DNA of 64,000 nucleotides, taken from CAWGHZ01 sp963822575. Its GTDB lineage: Bacteria; Pseudomonadota; Alphaproteobacteria; MPNO01; DASWLB01. Numbering within the stretch: position 1 is the stretch's first letter; every line of letters starts with the position of its first letter. Of this stretch, positions 10,361 through 18,014 are shown one piece after another. A program made the translations under genes and the position numbers. The stretch lies in assembly GCA_963822575.1 (NCBI GenBank), contig CAWGHZ010000007.1, positions 558,001-622,000 on the forward strand, written 5' to 3'. Under the pieces are notes generated by a model that did not search any database, was not told where the DNA came from, and saw only the letters and a list, made by a program, of their open reading frames with translations.

Positions 10361-10921
10361 TCATTTTCCGGATGGAGCGGGCGCAGGCTCAGGTGCAGGT
10401 GCAGGTGCAGGCGCGCCTGCGGGTGCGTGGCTGAGCGTGCGGTAGCGCTCCGGCATGACGGTCGGCAGGTCGCGCAGGAAGGCGACCACCGCCCACAAAT
10501 CCGCATCGCTGTGCGCCGCGCCCCATGCGGGCATGCCGGACATCTTGATGCCGTGCTTGACGATCCAGAACAGCTCGGCCGGCGTCCAGTCCGCCTCCGC
10601 CTTCGCGAGGTCCGGCGGGTCGGGTAGCATCCCCTTGGCGAACGCCATCGGCTTCTGGCCCGGCGCGCCGTGGCAGCCGGCGCAATCGTCGGCATAGATC
10701 GCCGCGCCGCGTGCCGCCAGGTCCAGGCCCTTCGGCTCGGCCGGCACGCCCGCCTTGGCGTGGGCGGCGACCGAGTTCTCCATCGTGGTCTCCAGCACCC
10801 ACCGCACGAACGGGTTGTGCGGCGTCGAGGCCGCCACGTCGTAGGACCCGGTGTACATGTAGACCAGTCCCGCAATGCCGAGGGCGACCAATGTGAAGAC
10901 GATGCCGAAGATGAATCTCAC
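10361..10921 (-). CDS. Membrane-anchored monohaem cytochrome c
   Basis: Protein of 186 aa. An N-terminal hydrophobic helix (residues about 1-24) is followed by a periplasmic cytochrome c domain with CAGCH at about residues 81-85 and a likely Met ligand in GIKMSGMPAWG. The C-terminal tail is an Ala-Pro repeat encoded by a GGTGCA hexamer repeat and probably acts as a flexible spacer. No cleavage site is obvious, so it may remain anchored. It lies 28 bp downstream of ctaG. The location suggests a role in supplying electrons to the caa3 oxidase or in its assembly, but no partner is shown by sequence. Confidence 0.82.
   Translation of the reverse strand: MRFIFGIVFTLVALGIAGLVYMYTGSYDVAASTPHNPFVRWVLETTMENSVAAHAKAGVPAEPKGLDLAARGAAIYADDCAGCHGAPGQKPMAFAKGMLPDPPDLAKAEADWTPAELFWIVKHGIKMSGMPAWGAAHSDADLWAVVAFLRDLPTVMPERYRTLSHAPAGAPAPAPAPEPAPAPSGK
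10385..10416. repeat. Hexamer tandem repeat encoding an Ala-Pro tail
   Basis: About five imperfect copies of CAGGTG lie inside the 3' end of the cytochrome c gene. On the coding strand they give alternating Ala-Pro codons. Such repeats can vary in copy number without breaking the frame, because the unit is six bases. Confidence 0.7.
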
Positions 10922-10949
10922 GTCCGCCTCCTCTTCGCAGGGCGCACGT

Positions 10950-11813
10950 TTAGGCAGTCCCGGTCAGTCCATCGCTAACCTGCGACATCTGGGCGACCGG
11001 GGCGGCGGCGCGCGTGCGCTCGCGCCGCCAGCGGCGGGCGACGATCAGCCCGCCCGCGAACATGCAGGCCGCGCCGCCGAACCACAGAACGGAGCCGCCC
11101 AGCCTCTCGTCCTGCAAGGCCGTCAGGCCCGGCATGTAGAGCCGATCGTACACGTCGTAGAGGACGATGTCCTTGGCCGCGAGATAGGCGCCGAGGAACA
11201 CCACCATCATCGCGTTCGCCTTCAGGAGGAACAGCCGGTACAGATACCCGAGCCCCGCGGGCGGCGTGCGCCGGTCCAAGACGCGCCACCAGAAGAACAG
11301 GCCGGCGGCAAGCATCGTCGCGTGCATGGCGTCGTGCACCGTCTCGTCCAAGATCGCCGCGTCGTGGAAACGCGGCACCTGCCAGAAATAGAGGACGCCG
11401 CACAGCAGCGCGCCCGCCGTCACCGGATGGGCGAAGAAGCCGAACATCGCCCGCACCGGCCGGCTGCCCGCCAGCCAGGCGACCGCGCCGTGGCCGCGCG
11501 TTCCGCCCAGCCCGGCTGCGAGCGTCGCCTCCGGCGCGGCGAGCGCGACCAGCATCGGCACGATCGCCATCAGCACCAGATGCTGCATCTGATGGACGAA
11601 GAACAGATGGTCGGCGAGTGCGTCGAGCGGCGATTCGATGGCAAGCCAGGCGCCGATCACGCCAGCCGCGAACAGCGCGTGCCGCACCTTCCAGCCGTCG
11701 CGCGAAGCGTGCCGCCGTCGCCAGGCGCCGCGCACATAGACGCCGAGCACCGCGGCCGTTGCGATCCACACGACAGGGTCGTAATCCCATCCGGGGGGGT
11801 GGACGGCGCTCAT
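10950..11813 (-). CDS. ctaG: Cytochrome c oxidase assembly factor CtaG (caa3 type)
   Basis: Protein of 287 aa with about seven membrane helices, matching the caa3-type CtaG family needed for oxidase maturation. Family landmarks are HQMQHLVLMAIVPMLVALAA at about residues 93-112 and the histidine-rich segment HDAMHATMLAAGLFFWW in a later helix. It is unrelated in sequence to the Cox11-type CtaG. It belongs to a reverse-strand group with a cytochrome c gene 28 bp downstream and a small membrane protein and Crp regulator upstream, which links oxidase assembly to redox-responsive control. Confidence 0.9.
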   Translation of the reverse strand: MSAVHPPGWDYDPVVWIATAAVLGVYVRGAWRRRHASRDGWKVRHALFAAGVIGAWLAIESPLDALADHLFFVHQMQHLVLMAIVPMLVALAAPEATLAAGLGGTRGHGAVAWLAGSRPVRAMFGFFAHPVTAGALLCGVLYFWQVPRFHDAAILDETVHDAMHATMLAAGLFFWWRVLDRRTPPAGLGYLYRLFLLKANAMMVVFLGAYLAAKDIVLYDVYDRLYMPGLTALQDERLGGSVLWFGGAACMFAGGLIVARRWRRERTRAAAPVAQMSQVSDGLTGTA

Positions 11814-11922
11814 GGGCCGATGTTCGCACGGCGCACGCCGTGCGCGACTTGCTGCAGGTTAAAGAACGGCACGCAGGCGACGGCCTGGCTCTCGGGGCTG
11901 CGCGGCAAATACGGCGCGACCG

Positions 11923-12141
11923 TCACGCCAGGCGGAGGGTGAGGACCGCGGCCCAGGCGAGGGCGATCAGAACGCTGAGCCGCCACAAGGCCGGATAGCT
12001 CACGACGCGCCGGCGCGCGCTGCGCCAGGCGGCGAACCAGCGGCGACCCTGGCGCCATGGCGCCACGACGACGCGCAGCACGCGCTCCGCCCCCTTGGCG
12101 TCGATGTAGTAGGTGCATTTGGTGCGGACCATTCGGCTCAT
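11923..12141 (-). CDS. Small basic membrane protein coupled to crp
   Basis: Protein of 72 aa, strongly basic, with a C-terminal hydrophobic helix at about residues 54-71 (LWRLSVLIALAWAAVLTLRL). The N-terminal half contains CTYYIDAKGAERVLRVVVAP. I do not recognise the family. Its ATG overlaps the stop codon of the Crp/Fnr gene in an ATGA arrangement, which supports it being translated. About 109 bp separates it from ctaG. It could be a small regulator or assembly helper for the oxidase, but that is context only. Confidence 0.55.
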   Translation of the reverse strand: MSRMVRTKCTYYIDAKGAERVLRVVVAPWRQGRRWFAAWRSARRRVVSYPALWRLSVLIALAWAAVLTLRLA

Positions 12142-12887
12142 CGCACGCTCCCGAGCGGCGCCGGGCGGCGCAGGTGGGAGGTTTCACTGAGCCCGCCCGC
12201 GATGCGGGCGAGCCTCTCGGCGTCGTTCACCCGCACCCAGCCACCCTCGGTGGTGATGACGCCGAGCCGGCGTAGCACCTGCAGCGTCCGGTTGACGTGA
12301 ACGGCGCTGAGGCCCAGAGCGTCGGCCAGGATCTCCTGGGAGAGCGGCATCTGGAACGCGCCGTCGTGCGCGAGCTCAAGCGCCTCGAGCCGGCTCATCA
12401 GCTCGATCAACAGGACGGCAAGCCGCTCGCGCGCCGTGCCGCGGCCCAGGCAGACGAGCTGGTGGGCCGTGCGCAGCGCCTCCACCTGCAGCGCACGGAA
12501 CAGGAGCTCGCCGATCCGCGGGCGGGTCCGCAGCGCGCTCTGCACGCGCTCGGGGTTGATCAGGTCGACGGTGCAGGCGGTCACGGTCGCCACCGAATAG
12601 TCGGTGCGGCCGAACAGCAGGAACGACACCCCGATCATGCTGCCCGGAAGGAGGAAGCCGATGATCTGGCGCCGCCCGTCGGGGAGGAGCTTGTAGGCGA
12701 AGGCCCAGCCCTCAGCCAGTACGCCGATCCGGGTGGACGCCTCGCCCTGCACCAGTATGTCCTCGCGCCGCCCGACCCGGATGCGCCGCGTCAGCATGTC
12801 GGCGAGAAGGCCGGTCTCCGCGCGCGGAAGCCCGAAATCCTGGGCCATGGCGTGAAGAGGCGTGGCGTGGTCGAGCGTGCCGTGCAC
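12138..12887 (-). CDS. Crp/Fnr family transcriptional regulator
   Basis: Protein of 249 aa. Residues about 30-140 form the cyclic-nucleotide-binding-like beta-roll (ILVQGEASTRIGVLAEGWAF, then LPDGRRQIIGFLLPGSMIGV), and residues about 160-230 a winged helix with the recognition region ADALGLSAVHVNRTLQVLRR. The FNR-type N-terminal cysteine cluster is absent, so it does not sense oxygen through a 4Fe-4S cluster. The start is GTG at 12887, with GGGAG 7 bp upstream. It lies 30 bp after the hemerythrin-like gene and overlaps the small membrane protein gene. It may regulate the adjacent respiratory genes; no operator is identified. Confidence 0.88.
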   Translation of the reverse strand: MHGTLDHATPLHAMAQDFGLPRAETGLLADMLTRRIRVGRREDILVQGEASTRIGVLAEGWAFAYKLLPDGRRQIIGFLLPGSMIGVSFLLFGRTDYSVATVTACTVDLINPERVQSALRTRPRIGELLFRALQVEALRTAHQLVCLGRGTARERLAVLLIELMSRLEALELAHDGAFQMPLSQEILADALGLSAVHVNRTLQVLRRLGVITTEGGWVRVNDAERLARIAGGLSETSHLRRPAPLGSVR

Positions 12888-12917
12888 ACTGCGCTCCCGA
12901 CGGAGGCCGGCCGCGCC

Positions 12918-13418
12918 CTAAAGCCGCATCCTGGCGTAGGGGATGATGGTCTCGTCCTCCCACGCGACAAGCGCGCGCAGCAGGTGGTTGAAGGCGTGCG
13001 CGGTGACGATGAAGTCGTTCGGCCGGCGGGGTAGCCCGCCGCCTGCGATGGTGGAGAGCCCGTCCGTCAGTTCGTCGGCCAGCTGGAACGTGTCGCGGTG
13101 GCCGGCGCGCAGTAGCTCGAACATCTGTTCGACGTCGTCGCCGGGATATTCGTGCCGCTTGAGTTGCATGTAGAGTTGGCGCTCCTCGCGCTTCACGTGC
13201 AGCGGCAGCAGCTCGGTGACGTAGCGATGCACAGCGGCGGCGTCGAAGTGTCGGTTGGGGCGATGGAGGTCGTCGGCTATCCGGCCGAGCAGCGCGCAGA
13301 TCGAGCGCTGCATGATGTGGTCGGCGGCGAGCCGGTCCAGAAGCTCGGGCTTCGTCGCCTGCGCCGATGCGGCGGCGGACGCCGTCCCACCGATCGATCC
13401 CTCAACATGGCTGTACAT
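12918..13418 (-). CDS. Hemerythrin-like domain protein
   Basis: Protein of 166 aa, mainly helical, with the His/Glu pattern of hemerythrin-HHE proteins: DHIMQRSICALLGRI near residue 33, LLPLHVKREERQLYMQL near residue 70, GHRDTFQLADEL near residue 105 and AHAFNHLLRALVAWEDETII near the end. Such proteins bind a di-iron centre and serve in oxygen or nitric oxide binding or in iron-sulfur repair. It is the first gene of a reverse-strand group leading to crp, ctaG and a cytochrome c. The exact ligand set was not verified by alignment. Confidence 0.8.
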   Translation of the reverse strand: MYSHVEGSIGGTASAAASAQATKPELLDRLAADHIMQRSICALLGRIADDLHRPNRHFDAAAVHRYVTELLPLHVKREERQLYMQLKRHEYPGDDVEQMFELLRAGHRDTFQLADELTDGLSTIAGGGLPRRPNDFIVTAHAFNHLLRALVAWEDETIIPYARMRL

Positions 13419-13495
13419 GCCTCGTCTCCCTGTATTCTGGACGCTCGGCCGCGAACCGGCGGCAGAGAGACGCTAGCAAAAGGCGGGGAAGGCAA

Positions 13496-13545
13496 AAATT
13501 CGCATCATGCCGTACGGAATACTCCGTACGGCCGATGCGCTTTTT
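13496..13545 (-). terminator. Bidirectional rho-independent terminator or regulatory palindrome
   Basis: Two perfect 10-bp arms (GCCGTACGGA at 13509-13518 and TCCGTACGGC at 13523-13532) enclose the loop ATAC. The stem extends through GCATC and GATGC outside. AAAAATT lies to the left and TTTTT to the right, so an RNA in either direction would have a stem followed by U residues. On the reverse strand it follows the 63-aa gene ending at 13583. It also lies about 85 bp upstream of the hemerythrin-like gene, so an operator role is possible. Confidence 0.65.
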
Positions 13546-13582
13546 CCTGATTCCGTCGTAGGGTTATGGTCCGCGCCGCCGA

Positions 13583-13774
13583 TCAGGGCGCGTCGAGCTC
13601 TTCGTGCGGGTGGCGGTTGTCGCCGCGCGCATTGGTCTTTCGCACGTAATTGATGTGCGCCTTCGGGCTCTCGTACTTCACCTTCAACGCGGCGACTAGC
13701 GCGTCGGAGGCCTCCACCTGGTACTGCTCGGTCTCGCCTTCCAGCGTCGCGCCGACCGTGTAGTAGCTCGCCAT
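13583..13774 (-). CDS. Small conserved-type hypothetical protein (63 aa)
   Basis: Protein of 63 aa starting MASYYTVGATLEGETEQYQV. The start at 13774 is chosen because AAGGAGAG lies just upstream; a longer frame to 13846 would run into the upstream gene and lacks a ribosome binding site. No membrane segment or signal is visible; the composition is charged and soluble. I do not recognise the family. It follows the DUF4142 gene by 10 bp and is followed by a strong terminator-like hairpin, so the two form a short operon. Confidence 0.65.
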   Translation of the reverse strand: MASYYTVGATLEGETEQYQVEASDALVAALKVKYESPKAHINYVRKTNARGDNRHPHEELDAP

Positions 13775-13784
13775 GGGTCTCTCC

Positions 13785-14309
13785 TTAGCGGGTGTTCTTG
13801 GCCGAATGGGGGGCGGCGCGGACCTGCAGGCGATGCGCCATCTCAAGGTGGCGGTGCAGCGTCGGCAGGGTCCGGCGCGCCAGCTCCGCGATTTGCTTGT
13901 TATTGTCGTGCGTCGCCTGCGCGAAGTTGTCGATGTCCTTCTTGTGGTCGGTCACCATGTAGGTGACGAACTGGCGGTCGAACTGGGCACCCGATAGCTT
14001 CGAAAGCCGCTGGTAGGCGTCCTGCGCCTCGTCGGTCATGCCGTTCGGAACGCCCGCCCCGATCCGCTTGGCGACAGCCGCCGCATCCATTCGCGCCTTC
14101 GCGTGGTCGTGCACCAGCATCTTGCCGAAATCGCGCACCCCGGGGCTCGCCCCTTCGCGCTCGGCGAGCTTGCCCAATTTCATCTCCGAATTGTCGCCCT
14201 CGATGGCGTGCTCGACGAACGCCTTGCCGGCGGCGGACGCGGCGATGGCCGGGGCGCCGAGGGCAAGCGGCGCCGCCGCCGCAAGCACAATGATCGATCC
14301 CAGTTTCAT
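13785..14309 (-). CDS. DUF4142 exported protein
   Basis: Protein of 174 aa. The start MKLGSIIVLAAAAPLALGAP at 14309 is chosen because GGAGGA precedes it; an upstream in-frame Met at 14321 would place that ribosome binding site inside the gene. A signal peptide (residues about 1-25) leads to a helical ferritin-like DUF4142 domain with AFVEHAIEGDNSEMKLGKLA and MLVHDHAKARMDAAAVAKRI. The family is exported, often stress-linked and without a settled function. It is first in a two-gene unit with the 63-aa gene. Confidence 0.82.
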   Translation of the reverse strand: MKLGSIIVLAAAAPLALGAPAIAASAAGKAFVEHAIEGDNSEMKLGKLAEREGASPGVRDFGKMLVHDHAKARMDAAAVAKRIGAGVPNGMTDEAQDAYQRLSKLSGAQFDRQFVTYMVTDHKKDIDNFAQATHDNNKQIAELARRTLPTLHRHLEMAHRLQVRAAPHSAKNTR

Positions 14310-14488
14310 GCGATCCTCCATACTTGTTTCAATTCAACGGACCCTCGCGCGCAATGTTCCATCGCGAAACCCGTGATCGGGGGGCGTTTCGGCCCGGTCC
14401 GCATTAACCTGGGACAGGGCGCGCTTCCCCTTGTTGCGGGCGGGCGCAGCCGGCATAGTGGCGTTCCCGTCACTCCGCGGAGGCCGCC

Positions 14489-15418
14489 ATGAAGATTCCC
14501 GGCATCCTCGTCCCGCCACTCACGCCGTTCACCGCCGACCTCAAGGTCGACTACGACGTGCTGGCGCGCGAGATCGACTACATCATCGACGACTGCAACG
14601 CGGCCGCCATTTCGGCCGCCGGCGTCGAGACCAGCGAGTACCACTATTTGCCGTTCGACGAGCGGAAGGAGCTGGTGCAGAAGACGGCCGACATGGTCTA
14701 CAAGCGCCGGCCGCTGGTGGTCGGCGTGTCGCACCCGTCGGTCAAGACCGCGCTCGAGCTCGCCGAGCTGGCCGCCAAGGCGGGCGCCGAGGCGATCCAG
14801 GTGCTGGCGCCGCTGCGCCCGTTCGGCGGCGCGCCCACCCAGTCCGACCTGATGGCCTATTTCGAGGCCATCCAGAAGGATTCGCCGCTCCCCATCGTGC
14901 TCTACCTCAACCCCGGCCCGGGGGCGGAGGTCGCGATCCCGTGGGTGGTCGAGCTCACCAAGCTTCCCGGCGTCCAGTACGTCAAGGAAAGCTCGCGCGA
15001 CCTTTCGCGCGTCTCGCGACTGATCGTCGAGGTCGACCTCGCCGGTCACGCCCGCTACTTCACGACGATGCAGATGCTGCTCGCCACCGTCGAGCTGGGC
15101 GGCTCGGGCGCGACCATGCCGCCGCCTGGCTGCAAGATCGCCGACGAAGTGCTGAAGGCGTTCGCCGCCGGCGACATGAAGCGCGCCGCCGCGCTGCAGC
15201 GCCAGTTCGCTTTGTTCCCGGCCAAGTGGCAGGCGAAGGGCCTCGCGCCCGCGATGAAGGCGGCGATGGAGATCGTCGGGCTTCCGGTCGGCGATCCGTA
15301 CCCGCCGTTCCCCGCGCTCTCGCCCGAAGAGAAGGCGTCGATGGCGGCGCATCTCCACACCACCTGCCTGTTCGAGAAGGAGGCCCAGCATGCTGAACGT
15401 AAAGCGTCTGTCGCGTGA
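14489..15418 (+). CDS. Dihydrodipicolinate synthase / N-acetylneuraminate lyase family aldolase
   Basis: Protein of 309 aa with the (beta/alpha)8 fold of the DapA family. The Schiff-base lysine is in VQYVKESSRD (about residue 166) and the conserved tyrosine in LPIVLYLNPGPG (about residue 137). The GTTGE loop of true DapA reads GVETSEYHYL here, so the substrate is probably not that of lysine biosynthesis; a pyruvate- or 2-oxoacid-dependent catabolic aldolase or dehydratase is likelier. It overlaps the next gene by 29 bp, and that gene's ribosome binding site AAGGAGG lies in this 3' end, so the two are coupled. Confidence 0.8.
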   Translation: MKIPGILVPPLTPFTADLKVDYDVLAREIDYIIDDCNAAAISAAGVETSEYHYLPFDERKELVQKTADMVYKRRPLVVGVSHPSVKTALELAELAAKAGAEAIQVLAPLRPFGGAPTQSDLMAYFEAIQKDSPLPIVLYLNPGPGAEVAIPWVVELTKLPGVQYVKESSRDLSRVSRLIVEVDLAGHARYFTTMQMLLATVELGGSGATMPPPGCKIADEVLKAFAAGDMKRAAALQRQFALFPAKWQAKGLAPAMKAAMEIVGLPVGDPYPPFPALSPEEKASMAAHLHTTCLFEKEAQHAERKASVA

Positions 15419-15815
15419 GGAGGCCGGGCTCCTGATCGAGGGGGCCGAGAAGAAGTCGGCCGAGATCGGCGTGCCGATGTGCATCGCCGTCACCGACGAG
15501 TTGGGCAACCTGATCGCCTTCTCGCGCATGAACGGCGGCAAGGTGTCGTCGATCTCGATCGCCATCGACAAGGCGTTCACCGCCGCCGCGGCAAAGAACG
15601 CGACGCACGTCTACAACGAGCTGTGCCGGCCGGGGAACCCGACCTTCGGCATCCACATCACCAACGGCGGGCATTTCTCCATCATCGGCGGCGGCCTGCC
15701 TGTGAAGGTCGGCGACGATCTGGTGGGCGGCATCGGTGCCTCGTCGGGCACGCCCGCCCAGGACATCGAGGTCGCCCAGGCCGGCATCGACCACCTGATG
15801 GCGCACATGAAGTAG
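15390..15815 (+). CDS. HbpS/GlcG-like (DUF336) protein
   Basis: Protein of 141 aa of the GlcG/HbpS family: an N-terminal helix, CIAVTDELGNLIAFSRMNGG, and a glycine-rich end IGASSGTPAQDIEVAQAGID. Members bind haem or cobalamin-like ligands in some species, but in catabolic operons the role is usually unknown. Coupling to the DapA-like gene (29-bp overlap with its own strong ribosome binding site) suggests a shared pathway. No signal peptide is visible, so it should be cytoplasmic. Confidence 0.8.
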   Translation: MLNVKRLSREEAGLLIEGAEKKSAEIGVPMCIAVTDELGNLIAFSRMNGGKVSSISIAIDKAFTAAAAKNATHVYNELCRPGNPTFGIHITNGGHFSIIGGGLPVKVGDDLVGGIGASSGTPAQDIEVAQAGIDHLMAHMK

Positions 15816-15854
15816 GGGTGGCCACGGTTTCCCGATGCCGCACTGAAGCAACTA

Positions 15855-15877
15855 CCCTCCCCCTTTCAGGGGGAGGG
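15855..15877. terminator. GC-rich hairpin, possible terminator
   Basis: CCCTCCCCCT and the complementary AGGGGGAGGG form a 10-bp stem around a three-base TTC loop, 40 bp after the stop of the HbpS-like gene. No T-run follows, so intrinsic termination is uncertain. Similar hairpins occur as dispersed repeats in alphaproteobacteria. Confidence 0.35.
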
Positions 15878-15930
15878 ACGCATGGGACCTGACGGTACCT
15901 CGTTTCGAAGTGGTCGACCCGGCGCGATGG

Positions 15931-15967
15931 GCCCCGGATCGGCGCGGGCGCGCCGTCCGGGGTGACA
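15931..15967. repeat. Short palindromic dispersed repeat, family C copy 1
   Basis: GCCCCGGATCGGCGC and CGCCGTCCGGGGTGACA form an imperfect hairpin. A nearly identical sequence lies at 49751-49789, and a related TGTCATCCCGG/CCGGGATGACA element at 25448-25563. Confidence 0.6.
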
Positions 15968-16138
15968 CGTCTTTTGACGGCAGGGCCATTTACGCCTCGT
16001 TTACGATTGTGGCCCGCGACGCGAATGGCGCGTTTATGCGGATCCATGCGATTTCATCCGCCGTTTGCCCGGCCGGTTCCGGGGCGGAGAATGGGTCTTC
16101 CGCCGCGCGCCGGGCCCGCGGTGGGACCGCAAACTCCA

Positions 16139-16354
16139 ATGACCACGAGTCATATCGTCATGCTGGTTGTCGGCGTCGTCGTCTGCGCGTTCGGCTTCTG
16201 GCTGTTCAAGCGTCTCGGCAAGCTGAGCGACGAGGGGCGTAAGTGGATGAAGTCCGAACTGATGAAGAACATGCTGGTCTTCGGCATGCTCGGCACCTGG
16301 TGCGTCGGCATCGTGCTGATCGGCTACGGGTTGGGCCTCGGCGCGAAGATGTAG
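16139..16354 (+). CDS. Small two-span membrane protein
   Basis: Protein of 71 aa beginning MTTSHIVMLVVGVVVCAFGF. Two helices at about residues 5-24 and 46-66 are joined by a basic loop (KRLGKLSDEGRKWMKSELMK). The start at 16139 is chosen because the first helix follows directly; the frame runs further upstream but that part has no protein-like character. I do not recognise the family. It stands alone, convergent with the frameshifted GMC oxidoreductase gene. Confidence 0.55.
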   Translation: MTTSHIVMLVVGVVVCAFGFWLFKRLGKLSDEGRKWMKSELMKNMLVFGMLGTWCVGIVLIGYGLGLGAKM

Positions 16355-16372
16355 CGGCGGCCGGCGCGGCCG

Positions 16373-18007
16373 TCAGGCCGCTTCCGCCGGCGCCATCGGA
16401 GGCAGGCCGCGGATCATGTCCGCGGCCTTCTCTGCGATCATCAGCACGCAGGCATTGATGTTGCCCGAGACGAGGTCGGGCATCGCCGCCGCGTCGACCA
16501 CGCGAAGCCCCTCGGTTCCCTTCACGCGCAGCTCGGCATCGAGCGGCGCCGCGTCGTCGAGCCCCATCCGGCACGAGCAGGACGGGTGGTGCGCGGTGAT
16601 CGCCGTGCGCCTGACGTAGGCGTCGATCGCGGCGTCGGACCGCGCGTCGGCGCCGGGCAGCAGCTCCTCGCCGCGGAACGAGTCCATCGCCGTCCGCCCG
16701 ACGATGTCGCGGGCGAGCTTCACCCCGTCGCGGATGGTCGCAGACGTCGTAGTCCGTCGCCAGGAACTCCTGTACGATGCGCACCTTATCGCGCGGGTCG
16801 GCGGAGCGTAGCCAGAGCCGGCCGCGGCTTTCCGGGTGCAGCAGCACCGGGCGCACGTCGAACGAGTCCGGGGGCGGGGGACGGACACCCGGGAACCACA
16901 TCGCGCTCGAGCGCGGCGCCGCGCGCATGAAGAACTGGATGTCGGGCACCTCGTGCTGCGGCTCGGTCTTGAAAAAGCCGTAGATGCGCCCGGGCAGCAC
17001 CGTCGCCGGGCCGGTGCCGAGCAGCCACGCCTGCAGGAAGGCCGGCGCCATGCGGTCCGCTCGCATCAGGGCGTGGAATGGGCCGGTGCCCTTGCGCGCC
17101 CAGGACGCGATGGTGACGATGTGGTCCTGCAGGTTCGCGCCGACGCCGGCGAGTCCACCACCGGAGCGATGCCGTGCTCGCTGAGATGGTCGGCCGGCCC
17201 GATGCCCGACAGCATCAGGAGGTGCGGCGAGTTGAACACGCCGCCGGCCAGGATCACCTCGCGCGCGGCGCGCAGCTCGCGCGTTTCGTTGCCCTTGAGA
17301 TAGGCGATGCCGGTCGCGCGCGTGCCGTCCAGGATCACCCGCGTCGCCAGCGCCCCGGTCACCAGCGTCATGTTGGGCCGCTTGAGCGCGGGGTGGAGGA
17401 AGGCGACCGCCGCGCTGCATCGGCGCCCCTTGCGGATGGTCGACTGGCCGCGCGAGATGCCGAGCTGCGCCGCGCCGTTGTAGTCGTCGGACCAGGGATG
17501 GCCGGCCTCGCGCGCTGCCGCGGTCAGCGCGTCGTAGAGCGGGTCCTCGAACGTCGCCCACTCGACGGTGAGCGGCCCCTCGCCGCCGCGATAGGCGTCC
17601 GCGCCGCCCTCGAACGCCTCGCAGCGGCGGAAATAGGGCAGCACGTCCGCGAAAGACCACCCGAGGCAGCCCTTCTGCGCCCAGCGGTCGTAGTCGCCGC
17701 GGTTGCCGCGCACATAGGCCATCACGTTGATCGAGGACGACCCGCCGACCACCTTGCCGCGCATCGCCTCGATGACGCGCCCGTCCATCGCCGCGACCGG
17801 CTCGGTGTCGTAGCCCCAGTCGAACATGCGGTGCTCGTGCAGCTTGCCGAGCCCCAGCGGCACGCGCAGGTAGGGGTGGCGGTCGGGCCCGCCCGCCTCC
17901 AGCACGCAGACGCGCACCGCGGGGTCTTCGCTCAGCCGGTGGGCCAGCACGCAGCCGGCCGAGCCGGCGCCCACGATGACGTAGTCGTATTCGCGATCGG
18001 ATGCCAT
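16373..18007 (-). CDS. GMC family FAD-dependent oxidoreductase, two compensating frameshifts
   Basis: Choline-dehydrogenase-like flavoprotein that oxidises an alcohol; the substrate is unknown. The N-terminal FAD motif is YVIVGAGSAGCVLAHRLSED, followed by GKVVGGSSSINVMAYVRG and, in the C-terminal part, AHHPSCSCRMG (catalytic His region) and NINACVLMIAEKAADMI. Near 17153 one C seems missing (expected SPGVGANLQDH) and near 16740 one base is extra (expected TIRDGVKLARD). Together they restore the frame, leaving about 139 codons out of phase. As written it would not give a working enzyme. The start at 18007 avoids overlap with the upstream LLM gene, which ends at 18015. Confidence 0.8.
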
Positions 18008-18014
18008 CGCGGCC

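Larger units (their letters stand above)
15816..16138. other. Intergenic region of 323 bp with hairpin and palindromic repeat
   Basis: No convincing gene is seen between the HbpS-like gene and the small membrane protein gene. It holds a GC-rich hairpin at 15855-15877 and a short palindromic repeat at 15931-15967 that recurs near 49.75 kb. A more AT-rich stretch near 15985-16010 carries TTTACG twice, 11 bp apart; it could be a promoter element, but no clear -35/-10 pair is present. Confidence 0.6.

Noticed and set aside
11810..12187. Reverse-strand frame overlapping the small membrane protein and the ctaG start
   Set aside because: The 72-aa frame there is coupled by ATGA to crp and has a membrane helix; this longer frame has neither.
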